This document shows, in pieces, positions 1 to 11,240 of a stretch of DNA of 64,000 bases. Position 1 is the first letter of the stretch; each line of letters starts with the position of its first letter. The position numbers and the translations under genes are program-made. Source of the DNA: Isoetes taiwanensis (taxonomy: Eukaryota > Streptophyta > Lycopodiopsida > Isoetales > Isoetaceae); NCBI GenBank assembly GCA_021234155.1, contig JAJEKV010000084.1:1550001-1614000 (forward strand), in the 5' to 3' direction. The notes under the pieces were generated by a model. The model saw only the letters and a program-made list of their open reading frames with translations. It searched no databases and was not told the DNA's origin.

Positions 1-1483
1 GAATGCCGAAACAATCCAGGCCACCGAACCTGGAAGTCCGACCCCGGAGAATCCAAATACGTAAATAAACACGAAGCACTGTGACATAATAATTGTGACA
101 ACAACATGTAATGTTCATTAGAATATGTCCTAAACAGGTGTCTAAACCATACCCTTGCCGAGGTTGTCCATACAACCTGCCCATATTGGGGTAGCGATTT
201 CGGTGACGAAATCTCAATAACAACCAACTTGTTGATGTAGCGTGCTCAAACAATTGCTACAAAATCGATGCAGAACTAACTTCCAAACTTATTTATTTAA
301 GACCCTGAGCTATGGTTTTAAAGTTTTAATATTAAAATTCCATTTCCGTAGCTAATCAATTTAATGGTACAAATAATGCGAGAACATCAAAATCCAGCAC
401 TTTCGGCTTAAAAATCTCTAAGGTCACATGACCGCAACTACTTATACCTCTGTCAGATGACCCTAGCCTCAGGCCCCATCTCCCCGAGCCAAGATTTACC
501 AATTTCCAAGCAATCCGGATTCTTACATACTTCTGGCCCCCGTGTTTCCCAAATCTCTTGCAGCTCACCTGGGCTTTCTCAGTGGAGGGGCTGTGCTAAA
601 TCCAGCTCCTCAAGACTTCCATGCTTTCTTCTGGGTTATTTATATTTTATTAATTTAGCAACAACATTTTGAACAAAACAAATAAACAACAAAAGAGGAG
701 CAACAAAAAGCAAAAGAATCAGACATTTTCTGGTAGCTCCAGCCTCTGTTTCTGACATCGAATCTCCTTATGCCGGTGTGCCACAACCAAATCGGATCCT
801 TTTCTAGCAGTTTCGACTTGATTCATCTTGATTCGAGTGTGTTTTTCTTGGATTTATAGAAATCTGAGGCTCTTCGAATCATGCAAGATATACATCTATA
901 CATCGATTACCTGATTTTATGCCATTTTAGGTCGAATTATCACTTTCCTAGGCCAAATCGGCCCTTCCCAAATAGTTTCAGCCTGACCCACTCACAGATT
1001 ATTCAATGCTTTTGATCCCTCTAGTCTGTTTGATTTTGTCTATTCTGTTGTTACTCAGCAATTTCGGCATGTTCCTAGATTCATGCTAAAGCAATATGAA
1101 TCACTCTTACAGCTCTATCATGCAGGCCTTCTCCGAGATGATTCCACAGTTATATCACAAAAGCATCCAAGACCCAGATTGATTCATGCCTGGGAACATA
1201 CTACCATCTATTTCCAACCCATCCAGCTTATGCCCGAGCTTCTCGAAATTATTTAGCTATGATTTTTTTTTATAGAACATCCTGAATCTTATCATCGCAG
1301 CCTAAGAAATCTAATCAATGAAAACCCCACCTGAAAGTAAAAGATTTGATGCAGTCTCAGTCTCCGTCCCCGACAAGCTCCGATGTTGCTCCGATGCTTC
1401 TCTGTCTTGATGCTTCAAATAGCCTTCTCTTGTGAAAATTCTCACGTACCACAAAAGCCCTCTTCTAAATTTTCCTTTTTATA
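1..1483. other. Intergenic, nothing recognised
   Basis: AT-rich sequence with only short random ORFs on both strands. I see no conserved protein, RNA gene, terminal repeat or tandem array. It ends at the 17-bp target duplication of the LINE copy that follows. Confidence 0.5.
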
Positions 1484-3379
1484 CCTTTGCTTATGTGGAT
1501 TTTTTTTATTTTTTTTTTGAAGGACGACAATCTATTATCAAGGAATATCAAGATACATACAAGGGACCTGTGACATGGGACTCAAAACCTAGAGGACGAG
1601 ATGGTCCACTAAGCAAAACCACCCAAACACAGTACATAATCATACTCCTTATGCCACCTTGAGGCGTTTAATGGCCGCATCACAATCAACATGTTCTGCA
1701 ACATTGGGATGATCATCAACAGACATCAAGTTATCATGCCACTGAATAGAACAAGGCAAGATAGCCTCGTGAGATGACATAACCGACTTCTTCCTCGTTG
1801 CCTTCTTCCAATTGACCTGTTGCCATGACTCTTTAGCGCACTAAAGATTAGGACCATCAGCCATAACAACCTCAGAAACATGAGAAGCAGACGCAACAAC
1901 GGGGAGAGTGGTAGGAACTATAGCTGCAGTTGACGGTGCTAAGGACGACACCATTGGAACTGTGTGCAGAACATCTTCCATAGACGAGGAATGCAAGACA
2001 ACTGGCAAAGGTTGATCATGAATAGATGAAGAAATAACAGTAGGAGCTTGAACCTGAGAAGAATGTTGAACAGATTCCTGAGATGCACGAGTACCTCGAC
2101 GAAAGCTAGCAAAAGCCTCCTTATCAGGAAACAAATGGGCTAATTCTGGACCAAACTACACAATCTGGCAAAGGCGAGTCCACAGGCATAGAAACACAAA
2201 TCCTTGGACCACTCGTGAGATATGAACCCCAAGTCCTGTTGCAATTGCAACTAGAAATTGATGAGCCATTAGATCAGGAGGAAGATTAGGTAATGAGAAC
2301 CAGCAAGGCATCTTTAATGCACGAACTGTATCTGGTGTAAAGCTAGGAGAATAATACTGGTACATTATATATTCCCCACCAAGTGGATCAATCCCTCTTG
2401 ATACCAAAGAGTCCACTGCATCACTACTTTCAAACATAATGAGAACAGAGTTTTTTGCCAATAACTTGATGGACTAGAAAGGAGCAAGTTGAAGGCGTCT
2501 CAGAAGCCGAGACAACCAAATACGGAAGTGTGAAAAATCTAAATAGCCACCAGTAAAATACCCAAGAACTGCACAAGAAGATAAGTTCTCAGCACACTTA
2601 ATATGAGCTTGATGGTCCACCTCAACCACAGGAATATCAGAAGCTTGAACCACATTCTGACAATCAGACTGGTAAAATATATCATCTGGAGGCAATTGTT
2701 GTTGCAGTTGAATCTGTCGGGCTTTTAATGCGTCCAAGATTGCCGACAACTCGTCCTTACTTCCTTCAGACAATACCTGTAAAGCAGCTGCTACCCTTGC
2801 CTTTCTAGATGCACTAGATATATCCTTATAAAGCCAATCGCTAAATCTTTGATATGAAACTTTTGTAACCGAATCAGATGATTTCCAAGCACTATTATTT
2901 GCCTGAGGCTGAGGAACTGCATTAGGACTGGAATCTGTACGTGGTGGATGCAAGTTCCCATTAACTTCTGCTCCCTTACTCGCAGCGCCTTGCAAGGGAG
3001 GAAAATTCATTTCTTCAAGAACCACTGGAGTAGCCAGCATCGAAGGCAAAAAACTTTCAACTGAAGTATTCACCTCTTTTTGTGCAGCAACTGGAGGATC
3101 ACGTATCACCAAATTGGTGATAGACTCATGCCGTTTTGTCGCTACCTTGAATGCTGGAACTATATCTGTCTTCCCCATCCCTACTATGAGTGGCCGAAAT
3201 CAAATGGACTCAAATCCGGTTGATGGAAAGCTCTCGAAACAAGCTTTCCAACGAACTAAAGATCATCGAAAACGGAGTTCAGATGCTCAAGTTACAAGGA
3301 AAAACGCCCGCAGCCCTAAGCGCCATCGTCACGAGCGCCTCCAAAATTCCTTCTTCAACACCCCTTTGCTTATGTGGAT
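1484..3379 (-). mobile_element. ORF1-only LINE copy with target duplication and poly(A)
   Basis: A minus-strand non-LTR retrotransposon copy. The 17-bp sequence cctttgcttatgtggat occurs at 1484-1500 and again at 3363-3379, exactly flanking the insert. The 3' end is a T-rich run at about 1500-1521 on the plus strand, i.e. a poly(A) tail on the minus strand. It follows TCCTTC, the same last bases as the full-length LINE ending at 37160 and the truncated copy ending near 48140. The insert is only about 1.86 kb and contains the ORF1 region but no endonuclease or reverse transcriptase, so it should depend on another LINE for movement. Target duplication, tail and shared 3' motif are seen; trans-mobilisation is inferred. 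Confidence 0.85.
1841..3178 (-). pseudogene. LINE ORF1 (DUF4283-like), frameshifted
   Basis: Three consecutive minus-strand ORF pieces (3178-2474, 2461-2156, 2134-1841) read as one ORF1 protein broken by frameshifts or stops. The N-terminal third is low-complexity, followed by a helical, glutamine-rich stretch (QIQLQQQLPPDD). A compact globular region follows, with the motifs SSCAVLGYF, SVLIMFES, SRGIDPLGGEYIMYQYYSP and MPCWFSLPNLPPDL. The same succession occurs in the LINE at 32.1-32.65 kb (SCAVLVYY, FFLLMFDAP, RGVDLMWGNYLIYQHYTP, IPCWFQVMDLPAD), which establishes the homology directly. This resembles the DUF4283-type RNA-binding region of plant LINE ORF1. The first Met at 3178 lies close to the element's 5' end. 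Confidence 0.75.
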
Positions 3380-4113
3380 ACATGCCATGCATGTATCTTC
3401 ATGTATTTATGTACAAATATTTGTACAATACTGGTCCCTAACTTCCCAGGACCGTTACAAAAAGGCTCAATACCTGATGGATTCAGCCCTCAAGGGTTAG
3501 TTGATGAGATTCCCTAATGGCAGATGAACTGAAGCCCTAATCTGGCCAGATCTAACCAAATATAGTATGCAACATAAATGTTAACAACAAATAAAGTCTC
3601 AAACCTTTGTAACTGTTTGAAGATGTTCTTGTTTATTCTCATGGAGTACGACGTATATAGAATAGTTGACACCTTAATAGTAAAATGATTATGTCCTATA
3701 AGGAAAACAACACCAAGATATCACTCCCTTTTGTTGTTCCAACCTTAACTTCCACATCATCCTCCTTCCCATAGACCTCATGGTCTACGAGGACGATAAA
3801 AGTTAATTTAATTCAATTCTATCCTTTTCATTCTTCATTCCTTTATCTAGTATTCAACCCCTCCCTGTCCCACTACTAATTCTTTGAATTAACTTTATCT
3901 AGGCTAAATTGAATAGTACTTATATTGTTCTAAAAAAAGGGAAGAAATCCACAATTACACTCAATGCCAAAGAACATTACCAAAAAACTAGGTACCTAAA
4001 ATGCAGGAGCATTATCTAAAATATTCAAACAACATATGCCATTTATACTTTGAAATGGTTCACAACATGGTATCCTGGACAATATAATTTAATTCAATTT
4101 ATATCACTTTGCT

Positions 4114-4520
4114 ATGCCACGTGGAGAGTGCCACGTGTCCAGAAATCATACAGTACACATGGCTTAGTTTTGGAACGTGCCACCAATAGGTGGTTTCCAC
4201 TGGAAACCGGATGGTGGTGGCTTGTGCTATGTGAAATTCGGCCTTGTGTTTAAAAAGCTGGCGTTCTATCCAAAAGCTGGCGTTCTATCCAAGATCCGGC
4301 CTCTAATTCTGTAAATTTGGCCTCTATGGCGAAGCTCCTCCAGGCGGCTGCGACCTCCTCTAAAGTCGCCCATCGCCAGCGGTCGACAGAAACCTTGGCA
4401 AAAAAAAACTGTATCCAATGGCTAACCGGTTTCTGACAAAAAGGAAAACCCAACAGACGGGGTTAAATCCGTCATTGTACAGCCTATGTTCAGCACAAAA
4501 CTTCTCACTCTATAAAATGG
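4114..4520 (+). promoter_or_regulatory. Possible promoter: two CACGTG boxes and TATA
   Basis: Two ACGT-core boxes (gccacgtgg and gccacgtgtcc) lie within about 26 bases at 4114-4142. They match the G-box/ABRE type bound by plant bZIP and bHLH factors. A TATA-like ctctataaaatgg lies near 4508-4520, about 85 bases before the ATG of a 31-codon ORF. The combination looks like a plant promoter reading rightwards, but no convincing long gene follows. It may drive a non-coding or short transcript, or be coincidental. Confidence 0.25.
4253..4290. repeat. 19-bp tandem duplication
   Basis: The unit aaaagctggcgttctatcc occurs twice in perfect tandem (4253-4271 and 4272-4290), between the G-box pair and the TATA-like motif. 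Confidence 0.9.
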
Positions 4521-4598
4521 GGAACTTGGTGTTGTCTTTTGTACTATGACATAAATGTTAAGATACATAGCAATGAAACTAAAGAACGAAAGACAAGC

Positions 4599-4694
4599 AT
4601 GGCGATTCTCGTCAATGGCTTCTATGCAAAGGATTCTTATGACATTTCTCATGAGCTAAGAGAGGAATACTTACTGGGCTTGTCAAACACTTAA
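4599..4694 (+). CDS. Short ORF (31 codons) after TATA-like motif
   Basis: An ATG-initiated ORF starting MAILVNGFYAKDSYD and ending at a TAA, about 85 bases downstream of a TATA-like sequence. It matches no family I recognise. It could be a first exon, a small peptide gene or chance. I list it only because of its position behind the promoter-like segment. Confidence 0.12.
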   Translation: MAILVNGFYAKDSYDISHELREEYLLGLSNT

Positions 4695-5532
4695 AACCTT
4701 GTCGTGCAGGTTATGCAAGGAGGAAGAAAGTTCACGAGCTTATCAAATGAACCTTGTATTTTGTTTCACCAGCTCCAAGTCTGTGCAGACGCATTCCGAC
4801 ATCTATTGCGGTTGTGCAACTTGATCCTCCTCTTATAAGAATTCCCCAGAATCTTATTTGTTCAAGCAGTTGCTATATGATCTAAACAAATTATTCAAAA
4901 ACAAGCAGCAGCAATAAGAATATTTGGGCCGTTGTGGATTGGAAATTCATAGAGAGGACCAAATCGTGGTTAAATTTCCACAATGAGAGGGCCATCAAGT
5001 TTCCATAGAGAGGGACTGGTCCGGTTTGTTTCTATGCACATAAGTCTTCGTACAAATGGTATAGGAGATGCATTGCATCAACAGGTAGCCTTCTTAATTT
5101 CAATTCTCTATCTCTTTCTTAGTACATTCACTCTTTTCAATCCAACCCTTTGAGCTGATAGAAATAAATTTTAATTTGTCTCTGGCAAAGTGGCCCTAAT
5201 GTTATGTGTAGCGCAGTCTCCATCAGATGTAAAGTAGTTTCAGAACAGGCTTACCATCCAATATAGGCTGAGTTGGTTTTCCGCTTTCCTCTTATATGTG
5301 ATAAAAATAAAATCAACCAAAGACAATACTTTTCTTTATCATACAGCCGGGGGAATAATATTATTGGTAGCAAAACCTTTGAATTGTCTAATCCAAGTGC
5401 TTGCTCACTTGGAAAAGAACTACTCTTCGTAAGGAAACAAGGATGATAGTTGGGAAGCACAAAAGTGCTAACTATATAGTATCAAAATCTGCCAATGGGC
5501 TTTTACTATATGGACTCTCTGTATCCCTTTCT

Positions 5533-6738
5533 TTACAGATATATCCTGACTGGAGGAACTTTGAATCCAGACTGGTTCAGAAAGGGGATGGAATCAGTCC
5601 TGTTGCTGGCCAGATCATTATAAAACCTATATTCTGCCTCATAGTCGTGGAGATTCAATTCCCCTTTCTGGTTAGTATGATAATGATGCTTGGCTGAAGA
5701 AGACTTGCCAAATCCAAAAAGATCTACGCTCTCACATATGCCTAAAGCAAGCATGACTGCCTGCATTCCAGAGGAGTAATGGAACATCATGCCATCATGA
5801 ACTCTAGTCCATTCTGTAATGGACCGCCCTGTCTTTTCAAAAAAATTCTTCAGGGAGTAATATTTTGCTATTCTCATGCACAAAGTATCAAATCTTGGAT
5901 CCGTGACCACCAGAGGGGACTTGTTTAAGGAGCTGCAAAGGGTGACATCCATGAAGTGTGTGATTTGGCAAATGTAGACTATAATTGGAACATCCATGCC
6001 ATACGGATGGCAATAACAGCCTGGTCTGCGCGAACAAAAGCCAAGAACATTGCTGTTAATGAAGGAATGTGTGGTCTTTGACCCCACATACGCTTCAAAT
6101 CCAAAAGTTCTTGCATTGTTCAAACGGACTACAACTTCATGGCTGTCAATCAGGGAACCATATGCTTTATCAAGAAGGATGCCACTATTACCAATAATTG
6201 CACAATTCTTATAGGGCTTTACCTCCTCTGTAGAATTGCTGAAATGCTTATCAATGGGAGACTTCACAAGCTTTAACAAATCAGACATTATCTTAGGCTC
6301 ATGCTTCTTGTTTCTTGACCAGGATAGAATTGCCTGGCGAAAACCTGTCCAATGTGGATGATACCTTGGATGTGAAAGTTCTAACAAGGATTTCTCACTT
6401 GACCTTCTGAGAGGAGTTGTTCTCTGTAACAATGCACCATAAGTTTCTAGCCTTCCTGCTCTACTGCCTAATCCAAACTGCAAAGACGCACTTAGATGGC
6501 TGTTGAGCAGTGTCACCTTTTTTTTCTCTTCTTCTGCCCATGAATCCTCTGCAGCATATGGAAAAATGGTCTCATTTAAATCCACCTGGTTGATATATGC
6601 TAAAGATAATGCCTGTTTGGGCCACACGTAAAAAGGGTACTTAAATGCCCCTTGCATACTCCTGAGTGGATAAATGAGCAATACCATCATACCTAATAAT
6701 AAGATGATGGCCAATAACAAATGCAGGCGTCTAAACAT
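5533..6738 (-). CDS. GT29 sialyltransferase-like protein (SIA1/MGP2 type)
   Basis: A single coding exon for a 401-aa type II membrane protein. Residues about 4-23 (LHLLLAIILLLGMMVLLIYP) form the membrane anchor, as expected for a Golgi glycosyltransferase. The GT29 motifs are in order: the large motif at about 179-208 (CAIIGNSG, LIDSHEVVVRLNNA), the small motif at about 315-343 (HDGMMFHYSSGMQAVMLA), motif III HHYHTN near 351, and the very small motif HDYEAEYRFY near 364. This order and wording match plant SIA1/MGP2-like proteins, whose Arabidopsis member is needed for pollen tube growth. Plants do not make sialic acid in the animal way, so the true donor and acceptor are uncertain. I start at 6738 because this ATG precedes the anchor and follows a splice acceptor; an in-frame ATG at 6921 is the alternative. 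The frame is intact and the gene looks functional. Confidence 0.88.
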   Translation of the reverse strand: MFRRLHLLLAIILLLGMMVLLIYPLRSMQGAFKYPFYVWPKQALSLAYINQVDLNETIFPYAAEDSWAEEEKKKVTLLNSHLSASLQFGLGSRAGRLETYGALLQRTTPLRRSSEKSLLELSHPRYHPHWTGFRQAILSWSRNKKHEPKIMSDLLKLVKSPIDKHFSNSTEEVKPYKNCAIIGNSGILLDKAYGSLIDSHEVVVRLNNARTFGFEAYVGSKTTHSFINSNVLGFCSRRPGCYCHPYGMDVPIIVYICQITHFMDVTLCSSLNKSPLVVTDPRFDTLCMRIAKYYSLKNFFEKTGRSITEWTRVHDGMMFHYSSGMQAVMLALGICESVDLFGFGKSSSAKHHYHTNQKGELNLHDYEAEYRFYNDLASNRTDSIPFLNQSGFKVPPVRIYL

Positions 6739-6760
6739 TCTGAAAATGAAAGTAATAGTG
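6739..6760 (-). promoter_or_regulatory. 3' splice site just before the start codon
   Basis: On the minus strand the sequence is a pyrimidine-rich tract ending ttcattttcag, followed by one A and the ATG of the sialyltransferase-like gene. This is a strong plant acceptor, so the 5' UTR probably contains an intron. A second acceptor-like ttgatgcttgtcttcag lies near 6932-6950. Reads across this junction would decide the start codon. Confidence 0.5.
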
Positions 6761-6960
6761 CAGACATTTCTCACAACAAATGATGGGCTAAAATCTTTTG
6801 CATCCTTTGGAGGCTTTACTCCTGCTGCAATGCCCCTTGTTATGAAACCATTCAGTGCCCCTACAAGCTTGTGAGAAGATTTCATATTGACATAACGAGT
6901 CAGTGGTCTCAAAATTCCCATTACTGCCCAATCTGAAGACAAGCATCAACATCCTTCATT

Positions 6961-8389
6961 GAACTAAGAAAAACAAAAAGATATTGAGCAACTCACTACA
7001 CCTTGTTGGAGAGGTCCAATCTACGCGAAGCATATGCTCCGTTGAGGAAAACATTGCAAAGCAAAGGATCAAGATCTGAAAAAATCATATTTTTCCCAAC
7101 GGATTCGAGCAGCAGGATTCATCCCCTTTTTCCAAAAACTCAATATCAAGCTGAAAAATGAGCCCGGAAAATGCCCAGATGCCGACAAACATGGATTTAT
7201 ATAATAGAGTCGATCATTGTAATAGGAATCACGAGAAACATCCAGAAATAGGGCACCGGAATCATGGGCGAATCATCAGATCCTAGATGAAGAAAGCCCA
7301 GCTGGACAGGCTCGTCTAAAAGATCCGATCTATAAAATTGACCGGCTAAAAGGTCTGTCAGTCTTAGCCGGTAATGGTCCAGTTTTAGCCATCAATTGTC
7401 CGGTCCATTGATAGCATGGTTCATTGTTTGATGAACCTTCGAAAAGAATGTCTCTCGTAAGCCATTGTCTAATTTTAAATGAAATTAAATAAGTCCCTTT
7501 CTCGACCTACCAATTAATAATTGTCGCTCGTCTTTTTGCATACAATGACTTTTGTATTGCAAATTGTCTAATTGTGCAGCGCCTCAAACATGGTCCCCGT
7601 GCCTTTTCATAATACTGCCTTTGATGTTCCAACTGTGGCTTCAAACTGACAAAATGAGTATTGTACTGGCGCATCTAAAACAAACAGCTCATGCGTACAA
7701 TTCAAGATTGACAATTCCTTTTTCTTATCATTCTTATAGTGTGTGCTTGATGCCCATCAGATATATCTAAGATCCCTTCAATGATTGACAGATTTCTTTA
7801 TAAAACTAAATGGAGGAGGTTGTTCCAACTTTACACTTCATTCCCATAATAAGCTTTATGTATACTTAGACTGTTCCAAAGTTTTATCCACTTTGATAAA
7901 TCCAGCAAATAAATATCCTTTCAAGTATTAAGCTACTCCCATATGCACCCCCCATGTGAAGCAAGATATCAACCATGTTACATGCTTTAGATGGGCCTCT
8001 TTTATGCATATCATTTCTCAAAACAAATATGTTAAAGTTTCGATAGCTTCAAAGTATACATTCAGATTTTTTATTTTTTTAAATAAATCTTCTTAACTAC
8101 ATTTATGTCTCCACGCCAACTGTACTTTTGATTAGTATTTATGAAGAACAATGGATATTATTTATACCAATACGTGATACATCAAAGGAAAGTGGGCCAA
8201 AAATAATCATATCCTACTTTTGTGTAATACAACCCATTGTCCTAGCAACGATGATCGATGGTATCTTGTAGGGATGTATCATGGGCATGCGTGGTGGGTG
8301 ACTTGCGGGTAGTATACTAACATCAGTAGCACCTTAACATTAATGCCCAAAAATATATAATATGTGGTGATGGATCTCATCTCTTGGGG
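6961..8389. other. Upstream region of the sialyltransferase-like gene, otherwise empty
   Basis: This should contain the gene's 5' UTR exon and promoter on the minus strand, but no TATA box or exon is clear enough to place. An 8-bp stem (accggcta/tagccggt) lies near 7340-7372. Nothing else is recognised. Confidence 0.35.
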
Positions 8390-8827
8390 CGGCATAGCAG
8401 GTTCGATTCCGGTGGTGAACATTAGAGGTGTACATTTTGGATCTGGCGGTCTCATACGACAACGACGATATCGCACAAAAGTAGGGTTAGATTACTTTCA
8501 GCCGAAAAGTGCGATATGTATTCTTGCATTTATGCAATGGTGGGAAACCATGCAGCAGTTATAATATACAAGAATGTCAGTCTCCTTTCTAAAGTGCTTT
8601 ATACCACTTGATCTTGTACATGCGATGCAGGTTCAAGGTGGCGAACATTAGGGGTTTACATTTTGAATTTGGCGGCATCATGCAGACAATGGCAATATCG
8701 CATTAAAATAGGGTAGGAACCAGAAAGTGGGATATGCATTCTTAAATTTAGGCAATGGTGGAATACATATAGCAGCTACTCTGTACAAGAATGTTAGTCT
8801 GCCTTTCTAGAGTGCTTTACATCATAT
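8390..8827. repeat. Diverged tandem pair with tRNA B-box-like motif
   Basis: Two related units of about 200-220 bp lie in direct orientation (about 8395-8610 and 8629-8827). They share gaacattag, gtgggatatg-like, ttaggcaatggtgg-like, caagaatgt and agtgcttta(t/c)a segments. The first unit opens with ggttcgattcc, a perfect match to the Pol III box B of tRNA genes. No convincing box A or cloverleaf is present. A decayed tRNA-derived SINE dimer is possible. Confidence 0.45.
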
Positions 8828-9529
8828 AAATAATGGTTCTTTCCTCGTAAAGACTAGTTTGCCATTTTTGGATAGAATGAATGGCCCTCAATGTGGCCAT
8901 GCACGGATCTAGAGCTCCCGTGGTTTAGAATCACTTGTTTTATACGTGTCGTACTTTGCATTACACATTACAGTAGGGCAAGCTTGGGGCAGAGGCTAGG
9001 TGGTTCAGGGAATTAGGGATTAGAAAAAGGGTGTACAAGATTTATATAGATAAAGCTAGTCGTGTACAAGAAAAAGGGAGGCAACCTTTATATAGTTCGT
9101 AATTGTGCAGAGAAGTAGAATTGTTTTTTCCTCTTTCTCCGTAGTTCCGAAATAATGTATTTCTATTTCTCAGTCGGTTTTCTACCAAACCCAAATGTTG
9201 TTCTTCGATTCAGCGACTGTCAAGGCAGTAGATCGAAGAATAGGAAAATGTAGAAGGATAAAATATAGGTAAATCAAGCTAGAGTTATGGTTTGGTTGCA
9301 AATTATTTAGAATCGAATTGAATGGATTTTTATCGTCCACAAAGACCAATAGGTCTATGAGGCCCAAACAAAGAGACATTAGAAGAATTAACATCCAGGA
9401 GTAAAAAACCCACCTAAAAGATTTTTCTGGGTAAAAATCAGTAGTAATAAGCATCTTGAGAAATTGTGCAATAGTACATGTCAATGGAGTGTCGGAGGGC
9501 ACAATTGAGTGCGCATATCTATCACGTCC
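8828..9529. other. Intergenic, nothing recognised
   Basis: AT-rich, with only a short unrecognised minus-strand ORF (9182-9502, no conserved motif). No repeats or RNA genes are seen. Confidence 0.4.
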
Positions 9530-11240
9530 TGGAGATATAATCCTATTATTCCCACTGAAGCCATTTGCAACGTCACATGGAGTGGCTGATTAGGTTGGAT
9601 CAACTCCATATAGCGTGCTCTGATAGGTCCAAATGCCAAACAGTTCTGAAGAGGGTGGCACTTGTCCTCAATGACTCCTAGTTGGCAACATTGACAGAGC
9701 CTGTCCTTTCACATTTCTCCAATCCATTTGCCTGTCTCAATTCAGAGGTAGTGAGCACTGATGCAAATGGACACGATGAATCTGTACTTCTTCAGAAGTA
9801 AATGTACTCACATATATCGTTGTGGACCCGGCTCAAGCATGGAATTGATCTGGATTCTGGCTTTTGTAATGTGCTATTTTTACCAATTCTAAAGCCTCAG
9901 CATCCCAAAGCTTGCTAAGGAAGTATGAGTCAAGATATTGCTTCATGTGATCATCCTCGATTTGTACATGTATGCATCTATGCTCTTGCACATTCCATTT
10001 GGAGAGCCAATTAGCTCGCTTCTCCTTCTACCAGACTTTGAGGCTCTGTAGACTCATGGCTATAGTGTAGGCAAGGTTTGGGTGGGAGGCAAGGTTTGGA
10101 AGGCGAGTTTTGGCCATGTCGACCAACTTCTGAAAGTATATGAAGCGACATTCTAGCGCAGTCCTCTATAAGGGCAAGAAATTGGTTTCCTACAGAAGTA
10201 TCCAATACGGACCCATTCACTGTATTCCAAGTGATCGAGCCAGAAAAGCCTTCTGAACTCGCTCTAAGTCATTCTAGATAGCAAGAGATAACATCGGTTT
10301 CTACACCTCTAACCCATGTGAAGAAGGGCTCTACCAAGACCCTGAAAACGTGCGACTAATGGGCCTAGTCATAAAATTCTACCTTTTAACTGTTGTTCTA
10401 CATTGTATATAGCATCTTTCAGTCTGTTGTCACTCATTGCCGCATAGAAGTGTCCCAAAATCTAGTAGTAGTGAACTATACTACCAGGTACTTGTAGGTG
10501 GACACAACCTCCAAAGATTTATCTTGATAAGTGAAGCAGAGCAGCCTTGGCTGACATGAAAACGAGATGAGAAGCACCTTAGTCTTAGCCATATTGATGC
10601 GCATTTCAATGGCCTGGCAAAAGGTATCACGGCATCCAAATGCTACTGCATATCAGCTGAGGTGTAATCTAAGAGGTCAACATTGTCGACGTATATGAGC
10701 AGCAAGATTATATAGTGCATAAATTGAGACCCTCCACCCCCATGCTGAACAAGGCAGCCCTCAAGCTAATCAATATATGGGCTAAACAAAGTTGGAGAGA
10801 GTCAGCGTCCTTGGCGGACCCTACACTACTTTTGACAAGTTGGCCTGATGGTGGGCATTCGTGCTGAGCATGTTTTTACAACTGGTATACTGTATTTTGC
10901 AACTTTGAAGGGACTCCTCATTGCAGCAATCTCTCCCATAGCTTTTCCCTAGATACTGTGTCAAAAGCCTACAAAGTCGAGAAAGCAGCAATACAAGTCT
11001 TGCAAGTGATTTCTGCTATCTTCTACCAAGGCCCGCAATGTAAAAATATGATCAATGGTGGAATGCCTAGGCCTAAATTCTGCCTGTGTAACGGGCCTGA
11101 CCTCTGGCATCTCGGCCCATCCTGTCAATTGCTGCTTTATAATGCTAGCCAGCAGTTTTGGAAATAGCGAGCTGACCATGATTCTGCAGTGATCAGCTGG
11201 GCATCGAGGATCTCGTACTTTATAATTGGTAACCACTATG
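9530..11240 (-). pseudogene. Decayed LINE (family 2), RT to C-terminal zinc motif
   Basis: A minus-strand non-LTR reverse transcriptase with many frameshifts and stops. From 11236 down it reads SSLFPKLLASIIKQQL and AEFRPRHSTIDHIFTLRALV, then LYCCFLDF (RT domains 2-3), a degraded RQG..LSPTLFS block and the catalytic box as YVDN in place of YADD. About 900 bases further on, near 9700-9760 and after a frameshift, comes a Cys/His motif (LCQCCQLGVIEDKCHPLQNC) like that of the 52.8-kb fragment. The copy is dead. The RT wording differs from the plant LINE at 33-37 kb, so this is a separate clade that I cannot name securely. Confidence 0.7.

Larger units (their letters stand above)
3380..5250. other. 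Intergenic with promoter-like segment
   Basis: No conserved protein is visible. The stretch holds the G-box pair, the 19-bp tandem repeat, a TATA-like motif and a 31-codon ORF described in separate entries. The remainder looks like unique AT-rich DNA. Confidence 0.4.

Noticed and set aside
5401-5697. 98-aa plus-strand ORF overlapping the end of the sialyltransferase-like gene
   Set aside because: Antisense to conserved coding sequence and without recognisable motifs.
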